Source: Roseiarcus sp963775575 (GTDB taxonomy: Bacteria; Pseudomonadota; Alphaproteobacteria; Rhizobiales; Beijerinckiaceae). From it: 64,000 bases of DNA. The translations under genes and the position numbers were made by a program. The stretch covers positions 1,674,001 through 1,738,000 of the forward strand of contig CAVZJG010000002.1 in assembly GCA_963775575.1 (NCBI GenBank), written 5' to 3'. The notes beneath the pieces were generated by a model. That model was not told the DNA's origin. It saw only the letters and a list, made by a program, of their open reading frames with translations, and searched no databases. Shown here piece by piece: positions 17,374 through 27,495 of this stretch; position 1 is the stretch's first letter, and each line of letters begins with the position of its first letter.

Positions 17374-19071
17374 ATGCGCTCGATTCTCCGCTCCCTGTTC
17401 GCCCTCGCCGCGATGGCGATGGCGCCCGCCGGCGCTTCGGCCGCAGAGATCGAAGCGGCGTCCAAGATCGACGCGGTGACCGTGTATCCCGACGCCGCGG
17501 TGGTGACGCGGGTCGCCCAAGTCGAGCTTTCCCAGGGCGACAACCTGGTCGTTTTCAACGGATTGCCGCTTGCGCTGGACCCGGCGTCGTTGCGCGTCGA
17601 GGGCGTAGCCGACGCGGCCCTGATCATCGGCGCGGTGGAGACGCGCGTCGCCGCGGCCGGCGCCAAGGCGCCCGACGACGCGCTCGCCGCCAAGATCGCC
17701 TCGCTTCGCGGCGAGCGCGAGGATCTGCAAATCTCCATCGACGCGCTGCAAGCCAAGCGCGCGATGATCCTGCGTTTTTCGCAGAACGGACCCGACAAGC
17801 TCTCGCCCGACGCCAAGCCGCTCGACGTCGGCGCCTGGCCGGCCGCCTGGGACGCCGTCGAAGCGGCGATCGCCAAGGTGGGCGCGGATCTGCGCCCCGC
17901 GCTCGACAAGGCGCGCGCGCTCGACGACGACATCAAGGCGCTGGAGGCCGAGCGCCAGAAGCCGCCCTCGCAGGCGGCCAAGCGAACGGCGAGCGTCGCG
18001 CTCGCGGCGGCTCAGGCCGGGCGCGCTGCGCTGTCGCTTTCCTATCGCGTCGACGGCGTCGGCTGGGTTCCCGCCTACGACGCGGCGCTGACGACCTCGG
18101 GCGAGGCGAACAGCCTGACGCTGACGCGCCGCGCCGGGATTTCGCAGACGACCGGCGAGGACTGGAGCGACGTTGCGCTCACGGTCTCGACCGCGCGCGT
18201 CGCCCGCGCCGTCGACGTCGCCGACGTGGAGAGCGAGAAGATCGACTTCTGGGAACCCGCGACGCTCGAGGGCGCCGCCCGCGCGCCGCACCGGGCGATG
18301 GCGAAGGCGGCGCCGATGTCGGTCGGGGCCGCGCCGACGGGGGCCGCCTCCGAGGCGGCCCCCGCGCCCGCTCCCTCGCCGGTCGTCGCTCAGGAGGCGA
18401 GCGCGCAATTGCAGGCCAATGACTATTCGGCGCAATTCAAGGCGCCCGGGCGGGTCACGCTGGCGAGCGACGGCGCGCAGAAGTCGTTCGTGCTCGGCCG
18501 CCTCGCGGCGCAGCCGACGATCGCGGTGAAGACCGCGCCCGGCGTCGATCCGACCGCCTATGTCGAGGCGCATTTCGTCGACGCGGAGGACGCGCCGATT
18601 CTTCCCGGCCAAGCGGCGCTGCTGCGCGACGGCGCCTACCTCGGTCAGAGCCGGATCGGCTTCGTCGCGCCCGGAGACGGCGTCGATCTCGGCTTCGGCG
18701 GCGACGACAAGATCAAGGTTCGGCGCGCGCCGGTCAATCGCAAGGAGAACGATCCGACCTGGTACAACCAGACCAAGATCGAGACGCGCGAATTCGTCAC
18801 CAGCGTCGAGAACCTCCACGCCTTCCCGATCAAGGTCGAGGTCATCGATCAAATGCCGGTGTCGGAGAACACCGCGATATCAGTCGATCTTTCGCCGGCG
18901 ACGACCCCGCCGACGGAAAAACAGGTCGGCGACAAACGCGGGGTGATGAGCTGGACGCTCGACCTCAAGCCGGGCGAATCGAAAGAGGTCCGCTTCGCCT
19001 ATCGTCTCAAGTGGCCCGCCGATCGCGACCTGATGATCGACGGCGCGCCGCTGCCGGCCGGCGCGCGCTGA
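17374..19071 (+). CDS. Exported DUF4139 (MuiA-like) protein
   Basis: I chose the ATG at 17374 because GAGGAAC precedes it at good spacing and a normal signal peptide follows (SILRSLFALAAMAMAPAGASA, cut near residue 25); an upstream ATG at 17347 adds 9 unlikely residues. The 565-residue product has the DUF4140-like N-terminal part (ASKIDAVTVYPDAAVVTR), a coiled coil around residues 95-205, then DUF4139 with LSLSYRVDGVGWVPAYDAAL, TGEDWSDVALTVSTARV and a C-terminal beta domain ending MSWTLDLKPGESKEVRFAY. A Pro/Ala-rich linker lies near residues 305-345. Family members are periplasmic or outer-surface proteins of unknown function, one named mucoidy inhibitor A. Confidence 0.87.
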   Translation: MRSILRSLFALAAMAMAPAGASAAEIEAASKIDAVTVYPDAAVVTRVAQVELSQGDNLVVFNGLPLALDPASLRVEGVADAALIIGAVETRVAAAGAKAPDDALAAKIASLRGEREDLQISIDALQAKRAMILRFSQNGPDKLSPDAKPLDVGAWPAAWDAVEAAIAKVGADLRPALDKARALDDDIKALEAERQKPPSQAAKRTASVALAAAQAGRAALSLSYRVDGVGWVPAYDAALTTSGEANSLTLTRRAGISQTTGEDWSDVALTVSTARVARAVDVADVESEKIDFWEPATLEGAARAPHRAMAKAAPMSVGAAPTGAASEAAPAPAPSPVVAQEASAQLQANDYSAQFKAPGRVTLASDGAQKSFVLGRLAAQPTIAVKTAPGVDPTAYVEAHFVDAEDAPILPGQAALLRDGAYLGQSRIGFVAPGDGVDLGFGGDDKIKVRRAPVNRKENDPTWYNQTKIETREFVTSVENLHAFPIKVEVIDQMPVSENTAISVDLSPATTPPTEKQVGDKRGVMSWTLDLKPGESKEVRFAYRLKWPADRDLMIDGAPLPAGAR

Positions 19072-19088
19072 GCGGGCGACGCTCGCCC

Positions 19089-20303
19089 TCAAGCGGAGTC
19101 GTCGAGCAGTCGCCGCCCGGCGGCGAAAGCGAAGGCGCGCCGCCGGCGCAGCGCGGCGGGGGTCAACTGGGTTTCCTTGATCCAGGTCCGGGGCGCGGCG
19201 CGCGCCGGGTCTTGGCTCGCGGCGGCGCCGCTCGGACGGCTGGGCGTCGTCGACGCGCCGGGATCGAGAACGGGCTGACGACGGGCGCGCGGGCGCGCCG
19301 AATCGCCGATCATCGCCGCCATGACCAGTCCCGCGGCCGCGCGGTTGAGGGCGTCTTTCAGACGCGCCAGGGCGCCGACGCGGCGGTAATCGGCGCCGTC
19401 CTGCAGATCGCGCGAAGTCAGGACGCGCACGGCGACGTCGCTCGGAGCGCCGAGCGCGGCGAGCGCGACCGCGAGCGGTTCGCCGGAGGAATCGCGGGCG
19501 ATCCGGTCGGCGAGTTCGAGCGAGCACTCCAGCGCCTGGGCGAGGGCGCCTACGAAGCGTTCGGGTTCGGCCTCGAGCGCGAATCGCTCCAGCCGCGCGA
19601 TCGCCTGCGAGGCGTCGCGCTGTTGAAAGGGGGTTCGCGGCCCCGCGAGCGCGGCGCGTTGGGCCGCGGCCATGATCTCGGCGCGCCGACCCGAATCGGC
19701 TTCCAGGAACAACGCCGCCTCGTCCAGGCGCGTGGGCGCCCGCTCGAGCAACGCCTCGGCCAGCCGTCGATCCGGCGTTCCCTCGATGCGCTGCTTGGCG
19801 CGGCGGGCGAGCGCGGCATAAAGCCGCGGGTCGATCGGCGCGCGGCGGTTGCGCGCCAGCGCGATGAGCACCTCGATTTCGCCGTGATCGGCGAGGACGG
19901 CGACGAGTTCGGCGTCGAGATCCTCGCGCCGCGCCACCGCGCGCGCGCGCGCATTGTCGCCGGCGGCGGCGGCGAGCAGCCGTTCGCGCGGCAAGACGGC
20001 CGCGCATTGCAGAACATGCAGCGCGGCCTGGCCGCCGAGCGATTCGAGGACGCTGAGGACCTCGGCGGCCTCGGCGCAAGGCGCGAGTTTGCGCGCCACC
20101 GCCAAGCGCGTCGCGTCGTCGGCGTCCCTGAGGCGCTCGGCGAGTTCGGCCGCGAACCCGGCGCCGTGCGCGCGCGTCTGGAACGGGCCGGTGAGGAAAT
20201 AGTCGGTCGCCACGCGCAACCACAGCCCGCGGTCGGCGGGGCGCGGGCTGCGCGCCAGCGTGGCGAGGAAAGGCAGATCGGCCGCAGGGAGATCCGAAAC
20301 CAA
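19089..20303 (-). CDS. DUF2336 domain protein
   Basis: The 404-residue soluble protein is built of short alpha-helical HEAT-like repeats (FAAELAERLRDADDATRLAV, then LAPCAEAAEVLSVLE, and RNRRAPIDPRLYAALARRAK). The segment LARNRRAPIDPRLYAALARR and the repeat arrangement are typical of alphaproteobacterial DUF2336 proteins, which are often linked to signalling or chemotaxis but have no fixed function. The last 90 residues are basic and disordered. It is divergent from the small gene at 20443 and shares with it an AT-rich upstream stretch with a possible CtrA box. Confidence 0.82.
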   Translation of the reverse strand: MVSDLPAADLPFLATLARSPRPADRGLWLRVATDYFLTGPFQTRAHGAGFAAELAERLRDADDATRLAVARKLAPCAEAAEVLSVLESLGGQAALHVLQCAAVLPRERLLAAAAGDNARARAVARREDLDAELVAVLADHGEIEVLIALARNRRAPIDPRLYAALARRAKQRIEGTPDRRLAEALLERAPTRLDEAALFLEADSGRRAEIMAAAQRAALAGPRTPFQQRDASQAIARLERFALEAEPERFVGALAQALECSLELADRIARDSSGEPLAVALAALGAPSDVAVRVLTSRDLQDGADYRRVGALARLKDALNRAAAGLVMAAMIGDSARPRARRQPVLDPGASTTPSRPSGAAASQDPARAAPRTWIKETQLTPAALRRRRAFAFAAGRRLLDDSA

Positions 20304-20356
20304 AAACGCGCTCCATTTTCACGAAGACGAAACGCCGTCAGATTACGGCGCGGTCG

Positions 20357-20385
20357 TTGACTTAGTATTAACCTTCCCTAAGCGT
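20357..20385. promoter_or_regulatory. Candidate promoter and CtrA-like box
   Basis: TTGACT at 20357-20362 is a good -35 box for the plus strand; TAAGCG at 20379 is a weak -10. Inside lies TTAACC followed by TTCCCTAAG, i.e. TTAA-N7-TAAG at 20368-20382, which matches six of eight bases of the CtrA consensus TTAA-N7-TTAA. The window already contains chpT, so CtrA control is plausible, but this single imperfect site is weak evidence. Confidence 0.3.
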
Positions 20386-20442
20386 AATGCGTCCCGTGGC
20401 GCGACGCGCGGCCGCGGCGCCGAGCGCCGTCGGGGTCTGGCT

Positions 20443-20655
20443 ATGGGCGAGCTTCTCCTATTTCGGCCGGCGGGGGGCCCGGAGCGAAAGAACCACGCGT
20501 CGCGCGACCAGGACGCGCGAATCCTCTTCTTCACCGGCGTGCGCTATCAGCGCGCGAGCGATCCCGGCGGCCCGTCGGGCGCGGGCGATTCCAGTGCGCC
20601 GCCGTCGGGCGGGGTCGGCGGCGCCGGCGGAGGCGGAAGCAAGCGGCGCGGATAG
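20443..20655 (+). CDS. Small conserved hypothetical protein
   Basis: This 70-residue frame begins MGELLLFRPAGGPERKN and contains ARILFFTGVRYQR at residues 25-37, a motif I recall in short proteins of Bradyrhizobium and relatives that start with a similar LLFRP segment. The last 30 residues are Gly/Ser/Pro-rich and end in a basic KRRG. It has no membrane helix or known domain. The conserved core and the presence of a plausible promoter upstream argue that it is real although short. Function unknown. Confidence 0.65.
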   Translation: MGELLLFRPAGGPERKNHASRDQDARILFFTGVRYQRASDPGGPSGAGDSSAPPSGGVGGAGGGGSKRRG

Positions 20656-20703
20656 CGCCCGAACTGCCCCGCGGAATAGTTTCAAGCGTGAATTCGGTCG
20701 ATG

Positions 20704-20729
20704 GGGTCGGTGGAGCGATTCGCCGACCC
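20704..20729 (+). terminator. Possible hairpin terminator after the small gene
   Basis: GGGTCGG at 20704-20710 pairs with CCGACCC at 20723-20729 around a 12-base loop, followed shortly by GTTTT. The stem is only seven pairs and the T run is short, so this is a weak call. Confidence 0.3.
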
Positions 20730-20809
20730 TTGGCGTTTTCGCGGCGTTTCGAGCGGGAGCGCACGTGAATACGAGCGCATGAACGCGCGGCGCGAATCCG
20801 CCGAGCCTC

Positions 20810-20836
20810 TTGAAATATAATAGCGGCTACTATAGA
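20810..20836 (+). promoter_or_regulatory. Candidate toxin-antitoxin promoter with operator dyad
   Basis: In an AT-rich island, TTGAAA (20810-20815) is followed after 15 bases by TATAGA (20831-20836). An imperfect palindrome ATAATAG-CGG-CTACTAT spans 20817-20833 between and over these boxes, which is where a HigA-type antitoxin would bind to repress its own operon. The toxin start is at 20938. The short spacer makes the promoter tentative. Confidence 0.35.
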
Positions 20837-21139
20837 TTGCGGATACGGCGATTGTGCCCGCCCTTGGAAACGCGAGAGGGAGCCCATCATGAGATCAAAT
20901 CCCGATTCGCGTCATCGGCGAGACACAAGAGGCGAAAATGAAGGCCTATCCGCCAAAATCATTTCTGCGTGAAGCCAGGAGCGATGGGGTGTCAGACGCG
21001 GACTGTCAGGAAGCGATACGAAGAGCCGAGCGAGGGCTTGTCGATGCGGACCTCGGCGGACGGCTGATCAAGCAAAGAATTCCAAGAGGCAATCAAGGCG
21101 CGGCGAGAGGGTCGCGGGCGCTTGTCTTCTACAAAAGAC

Positions 21140-21373
21140 ATGATCGTCGACCTCAACGCCGAGCCGCTTCCCGGCGACGTCGTCTGCGCGCAGCTCTACA
21201 ACTGGGCGCGATCCGACGCGCAGACGATGTTTCGCCTGTGGGAGCCGCCCTATTTGATGCCCTCGACGCTCGATCCCGCCTTGCGGCGAATTTTCGTCGT
21301 GGATAACGACACCACGATGATCCGCGGCGTCGTCATCGCCACCGTGCGGCCGCGGCAGGGGAGGGGGACGTGA
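21140..21373 (+). pseudogene. 3' fragment of a phage-type S24 (CI/LexA-like) repressor
   Basis: From 21140 the frame reads MIVDLNAEPLPGDVVCAQLY, then MFRLWEPPYLMPSTLDP and VVDNDTTMIRGVV, resembling the C-terminal half of prophage repressors with a LexA-type peptidase fold (VDLN...PGDVVCAQ and VVDND...I.GVV). The DNA-binding N-terminus and the region that would hold the catalytic serine are missing. The fragment begins exactly where the toxin gene is interrupted. Its stop overlaps the next start (GTGA), so it was once the first gene of an operon. Family assignment is from memory of the pattern. Confidence 0.5.
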
Positions 21374-21882
21374 AGGCCCTCGCAACCCTCCTGATTCTGC
21401 TGCTCTGCGCGGTGCCGGCCCACGCCGACGAGCTGGCCTCGCAATGGTTCGGCATCTGGCAGTTGCGCGTCCGCGTTTTTCCTGACGTTCCGCCTGTGAA
21501 GGTGGTCAGCATCTCGACGCTCGCCGCGGACCCTCCGCATGCGTCGCTTGCATTTGCCTGCGCGAAAAAAGGCCCCCTCGTGCAGAGGACGGCCGTCGTC
21601 GGCGCGGCCGGTTTCGCGGCACGGGAAGGTCTCCCGGCTGCCCCGATCGAGGTCACGCTCGACTTCGACACCGGCGCGCACGTCAACGCGCTCGCGACGA
21701 TCTCGGGCGCTCTAGCGACTATCCGCGACGCTGAGATCGTCACCTCGATTTATGTCGCCACCGTGGATGCGCGGCAGGTAACAATTCGGGTGGGCGAAGA
21801 TGTCGGTCCTCTCAACGTGTCGGGCTTCGCCAGGGGCGCCATTGTGTTTGCAAACATGTGCAGCGGGCTCTCGGGCCGGTAA
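21370..21882 (+). CDS. Small secreted protein of unknown function
   Basis: A GTG at 21370 overlaps the repressor fragment stop by four bases and is preceded by AGGGGAGGGGG. The 170-residue product starts with a clear signal peptide (KALATLLILLLCAVPAHA, cut after residue 19). The mature part is beta-rich and carries only two cysteines (FACAKK and ANMCSGLSGR near the end), perhaps forming a disulfide. No known domain is seen. It appears to have travelled with the repressor fragment, as accessory cargo. With its original promoter and first gene lost, expression is doubtful unless it reads from the toxin promoter. Confidence 0.55.
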   Translation: MKALATLLILLLCAVPAHADELASQWFGIWQLRVRVFPDVPPVKVVSISTLAADPPHASLAFACAKKGPLVQRTAVVGAAGFAAREGLPAAPIEVTLDFDTGAHVNALATISGALATIRDAEIVTSIYVATVDARQVTIRVGEDVGPLNVSGFARGAIVFANMCSGLSGR

Positions 21883-21894
21883 CAAACTCTCCGC

Positions 21895-22404
21895 GCCGTC
21901 GACCTCTTGCCAGCCTGAATCTTCCGAGACCGAGGCCGTGTCAAGGGCGCGGCTTCGCCGCGCGCCAAGGAGTGACCATGGAAACCCGCATCTACAAAGC
22001 CCGCGTCATCTTTGGCCAGGAGTTCTGCCTCTGCGACGCCATCGAGCACGAAGGCAAGCTGTGGCTCGTGCCCAAGTGGCTCGAAAAGCGAAGCGAAGGA
22101 TGGCGAACCCCAGCGCGTATAATTCGCTTCGACAATCTCGAGCATACGGCCAGCGTGGGTTCGCCAGGGCGGGACTATCTTGTGCACGACCAATTACCCA
22201 GCACGCTGCTCGTCTTCAACGGCCGACCGGCAATTGCGCCATCCATTGAGGTGGTGGAAGCGCCGTTAATCCGCTTCGCTCTGTGAATTCATCCATGACG
22301 GTTCTCCGCCGCCGAGCTTAGCGCCGCCGCGGCGCGGCCAAATGACCGCCGACCGTTGACACGGCCTCGGCCTCGGAAAAAGACGCTCGCAAGAGGTCGA
22401 CGGC
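21895..22404 (+). mobile_element. 510-bp element with about 50-bp inverted ends carrying one gene
   Basis: The ends 21895-21945 and 22355-22404 are imperfect inverted repeats. Each reads inward as GCCGTCGACCTCTTG, 11-12 variable bases, TTCCGA, 11 bases, then TGTCAA. The left end continues GGGCGCG; the right end has CGG there. Between them lies a single gene (21978-22286) and no transposase. The same layout of boxes at the same spacing bounds the element at 31401-31637. The outward reading strand of each end contains TTGACA about 30 bases from the edge. No target duplication is obvious. It could be a non-autonomous element moved in trans; no known family comes to mind. Confidence 0.55.
21978..22286 (+). 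CDS. 102-residue protein carried by the inverted-repeat element
   Basis: The ATG at 21978 has a textbook AAGGAG seven bases upstream. The protein reads METRIYKARVIFGQEFCLCD, then EGKLWLVPKWLEK and EGWRTPARIIRFDNLEH, ending in EAPLIRFAL. It is soluble, beta-rich, has no signal or membrane segment, and matches no domain I can name; short proteins of this appearance occur on islands and phage-derived segments. It is the only gene inside the 510-bp element, so it is either passenger cargo or the reason the element is kept. Confidence 0.6.
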   Translation: METRIYKARVIFGQEFCLCDAIEHEGKLWLVPKWLEKRSEGWRTPARIIRFDNLEHTASVGSPGRDYLVHDQLPSTLLVFNGRPAIAPSIEVVEAPLIRFAL

Positions 22405-22572
22405 ACCCGGAGAGATTGCGGTTTTCCTGCACATCTTCTCGAAAAGCGACAAGGCCAATCTGACAAAATCCGAGTTGGCCGACTACCTGGAATTTGCCAA
22501 GTCCCTGGGAGAGCTGACGCAAGCGAAGCTGAGAGAGCTGGGCGCTACAAGAGGATGGAGAGAGATAGAGAT

Positions 22573-22896
22573 ATGACCCAGACCAAGCGATACCGGAGCG
22601 CCGCGCTCCGGTCGCTTCATGAGGTTGCAGAGGACCTTCATGAAGTCGGCGTGATCGACAAAGCCACCATGCGGCGTTTCGATCTGACTTGCCTGACCCC
22701 CATTGAGGTTCTCAAACCCGAAGCGATCAAGAACATTCGTGAACGGTCGCATATGAGCCAGGCGACGTTTGCTTTGGCGTTGAATGTGAGCACAGTCCTC
22801 GTTAGCAAATGGGAGCGTGGAGAAGTGCGCCCGAGCGGGCCGTCCCTCAAGCTTCTCACCCTCGCTAACAAGAAGGGAATCGAGGCGATTTTGTAA
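22573..22896 (+). CDS. HigA-type antitoxin, XRE-family HTH
   Basis: The 107-residue protein overlaps the toxin stop by four bases. The N-terminal half (RSAALRSLHEVAEDLHEVGV, then TMRRFDLTCLTPIEVL) would bind the toxin; the C-terminal half is a helix-turn-helix: IKNIRERSHMSQATFALALN, then VSTVLVSKWERGEVRPSG. This order is normal for HigA partners of COG4737-type toxins. The gene is intact while the toxin is not, leaving an orphan antitoxin and probable DNA-binding protein. Expression now depends on a promoter inside or upstream of the insertion. Confidence 0.8.
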   Translation: MTQTKRYRSAALRSLHEVAEDLHEVGVIDKATMRRFDLTCLTPIEVLKPEAIKNIRERSHMSQATFALALNVSTVLVSKWERGEVRPSGPSLKLLTLANKKGIEAIL

Positions 22897-22950
22897 CTGC
22901 GATTTCCGTCCGCGACTTCATTCCGCGTCGGCGCGTCACGAAAATTTCCT

Positions 22951-24432
22951 GTTAGCGCAACGTGAGAATGTCCCCTTTTAGCAACGTGAGAATGTCCCCT
23001 TTGGCGGTTGTGTCGGAGGGGCGTTTTCATGGTGGAGGGGATATTGGGGATGAGCGCTGTCGAGCGGCAACGGGCGTTTGTGGTTCGGCAAGTTTGCGAG
23101 GGTGTGCTTTCGCAGGTTGTTGCGGCGGAGCGGCTTTCGCTCGGGGTGCGGCAGGTCAAGCGGCTTGTGCGGGTTTGGCGGGCTCGGGGCGATCGGGGGC
23201 TGATTTCGCGCCAGCGGGGGCGGGTTTCGCCGCGGCGGATGGCGGCGGGGCTGCGCTCGCGGATCGCCGGGCTGTTGCGGGACAAATATCGTGATTTCGG
23301 CGCGACGCTGGCGGCCGAGAAGCTCGGCGAGCTGGAGGGGATCGCGGTGTCGCGCGAGTTCGTTCGCCGTTTGCAGATCGCTCTCGGGCTTTCGCGGGCG
23401 AAGCGGCGGCGGACGCGGCGGGTTCATCAGCCGCGCGAGCGGCGCCGGCGCTTTGGCGAACTGGTTCAAATCGACGGCAGCCCGCACGATTGGTTGGAGG
23501 GGCGCGGCCCGCGCTGCACGCTGATCGTGTTCGTCGACGACGCGACCAGCCGGTTGACGGCGCTGCAATTTGCGCCGAGCGAGACGACGAAGGCCTATCT
23601 TGGCGCGCTGAAGGCGCATGTTCTCGCGCACGGGCTTCCGCTCGCCTTTTACAGCGACCGGCACGGCATCTTCCGCGTCAACGCCAAGGAAGCGGCCGGC
23701 GGCGACGGCCTGACCGAGTTCGGCCGGGTGGCCGAGCGCCTCAGAATCGAGCTCATCCAGGCTTCGACGCCGCAAGCCAAGGGCCGGGTCGAGCGCGCCA
23801 ATCAGACTTTGCAGGACCGGCTGGTCAAGGAGATGCGGCTGCGCGGGATATCGGACCTGGCGGCGGCGCAGGCCTTCGCGCCCGCGTTCATCGCGCTGTG
23901 GAACGCGAAGTTCGCCAGGCCGCCGCAAGACGCCTCATCGGCGCATCGGCCGTGGGCGGCGACGCCCGAGGCGCTCGACGAAGCCCTGGCGCGGCGCGAG
24001 GAGCGCACCCTGTCCAAAGCCCTGACCTTCAGCTGCGGCGGCAAACTCTATTGCATCAAGACGACCGGCCCCGGCGCGGCGCTGCGCGGCGCGCGCGTCA
24101 CCCTCCATCACTTCGTCGATGGCCAGATGCGCGTCGCCTACAAGGGCCGCGCCTTGCCCTACACCCATTTCAAGACCCGGCCCGGCCCCGAGCCCGCCGA
24201 GGATGAAAAGACCCTCGATGCGCGCCTCGACGCCATCATCGCCGCCAGCGCCGCCCGGCCGCGCGCCCAAACCGTCGTGGCGCAAGGGTGTGGATAACGA
24301 CGGGCTTCGCTACGGCGCTGTCGGGGCGCGCTCAGCCCGTCGTTGCCCACACCCACCCGACCCGCGGCAAAAGCCAAAAGGGGACATTCTCACGTTGCTG
24401 TAAGAGGGGACATTCTCATGTTGCGTTGACAG
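22951..24432 (+). mobile_element. Complete insertion sequence, IS1202/ISTde1-like
   Basis: TCACGAAAATTTCCT occurs directly before (22936-22950) and directly after (24433-24447) the element: a 13-15 bp target duplication, the uncertainty coming from a CT that could belong to the left end. Both ends carry the unit CAACGTGAGAATGTCCCC, repeated twice at the left and twice (inverted, one with A for G) at the right, so each terminus has an outer and an inner copy. A single DDE transposase gene fills the interior. The long target duplication fits the IS1202 family, ISTde1 group, formerly ISNCY (recalled). Freshly inserted: ends and duplication are nearly perfect. Confidence 0.88.
23029..24297 (+). 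CDS. DDE transposase (ISNCY/IS1202-type)
   Basis: I place the start at the ATG 23029, after GGAGGGG; a TTG at 23008 is upstream. The 422-residue protein has an N-terminal helix-turn-helix (SQVVAAERLSLGVRQVKRLV, residues 28-47), an integrase-type catalytic core with Asp149 (LVQIDGSPHDW), Asp210 (AFYSDRHGIF) and Glu255 (KGRVERANQTLQ), and a C-terminal beta domain. All three acidic residues are present, so the enzyme looks active. The spacing between the second Asp and Glu (about 45 residues) is longer than the usual DD(35)E, as in this group. Confidence 0.9.
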   Translation: MVEGILGMSAVERQRAFVVRQVCEGVLSQVVAAERLSLGVRQVKRLVRVWRARGDRGLISRQRGRVSPRRMAAGLRSRIAGLLRDKYRDFGATLAAEKLGELEGIAVSREFVRRLQIALGLSRAKRRRTRRVHQPRERRRRFGELVQIDGSPHDWLEGRGPRCTLIVFVDDATSRLTALQFAPSETTKAYLGALKAHVLAHGLPLAFYSDRHGIFRVNAKEAAGGDGLTEFGRVAERLRIELIQASTPQAKGRVERANQTLQDRLVKEMRLRGISDLAAAQAFAPAFIALWNAKFARPPQDASSAHRPWAATPEALDEALARREERTLSKALTFSCGGKLYCIKTTGPGAALRGARVTLHHFVDGQMRVAYKGRALPYTHFKTRPGPEPAEDEKTLDARLDAIIAASAARPRAQTVVAQGCG

Positions 24433-24446
24433 TCACGAAAATTTCC

Positions 24447-24475
24447 TTGCCATTCCCGGCGTCGTCCTGTAGCAG
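24447..24475 (+). promoter_or_regulatory. Candidate serC promoter
   Basis: TTGCCA at 24447-24452, a 17-base spacer and TAGCAG at 24470-24475 lie directly after the IS target duplication and before the leader hairpins. The -35 box straddles the edge of the duplicated target, so the insertion would have left it intact. The -10 is mediocre. Confidence 0.4.
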
Positions 24476-24488
24476 CGGCGGCGGGACA

Positions 24489-24531
24489 CCTCTCCCCAAC
24501 GAGAGGCGCCCATCTGAAAGGATGGCGCATC
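24489..24531 (+). promoter_or_regulatory. serC-type leader RNA
   Basis: Two adjacent hairpins precede the serC ATG: CCTCTC pairs with GAGAGG (24489-24494 with 24501-24506, loop CCCAAC), and GCGCCCATC pairs with GATGGCGC (24506-24514 with 24521-24528, one bulge, loop TGAAAG). The ribosome-binding AAAGGA sits in the loop and right arm of the second hairpin, three to ten bases from the start. This is the arrangement described for the serC RNA motif of alphaproteobacteria, a cis-element of unresolved ligand or mechanism. It could gate serC translation. Confidence 0.6.
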
Positions 24532-25701
<1,170 letters not shown>

Positions 25702-25708
25702 CGCGCCT

Positions 25709-25865
25709 CTTCCCTTCCCCCCTTGCGGGGGAAGGCGTCATCGCGAAGCGATGACGGATGAGGGGCGCCTGCTTGCGAAAGCGCCTCAGCCGCCGGCCGC
25801 CGCCAGCCGAACCGAACCCTCATCCGGCGCTTCGCGCCACCTTCTCCCGCAAGCGGGAGAAGGAT
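25709..25865. repeat. REP-like palindromic repeat pair
   Basis: Two related palindromic units face each other in the serC-serA spacer: one around 25711-25774 (CTTCCCCCCTTGCGGGGGAAG then GTCATCGCGAAGCGATGAC) and one around 25816-25865 (CATCCGGCGCTTCGCGCC then CTTCTCCCGCAAGCGGGAGAAG). Each consists of two small hairpins plus a CCCTCATCC-type box, a common layout of intergenic repeats in Hyphomicrobiales. They may stabilise or end the serC message. Confidence 0.7.
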
Positions 25866-25908
25866 CACGGCTCCAGACAACATCCCCATTTGCAAAGGAA
25901 TCTCAATC

Positions 25909-27489
<1,581 letters not shown>

Positions 27490-27495
27490 GAAGCG

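Larger units (their letters stand above)
20938..22576 (+). pseudogene. HigB/RelE-type toxin gene, split by a 1.25-kb insertion
   Basis: The 5' part from the ATG at 20938 reads DADCQEAIRRAERGLVDADL, then GGRLIKQRIP and ALVFYKRHD, ending near 21145; GAGG precedes the ATG. The missing 3' part appears at about 22405-22576 in another frame: EIAVFLHIFSKSDKANLTKS, then ELADYLEFAKSLGEL and GWREIEI followed by TGA. Joined, the two halves give a complete toxin of about 125 residues of the COG4737-type RelE-like group, with almost nothing lost. The 3' end overlaps the antitoxin ATG by four bases (ATGA), the usual toxin-first HigBA layout. The gene cannot make active toxin as it stands. Confidence 0.75.

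Noticed and set aside
20800..20816. CCGAGCCTCTTG looks like the outer box of the two inverted-repeat elements.
   Set aside because: The second and third boxes are absent at the fixed spacing and no partner end is nearby.
22573..22896. The HTH protein as a stand-alone phage regulator.
   Set aside because: The four-base overlap with the toxin 3' end and the helix order identify it as the antitoxin of the split pair.
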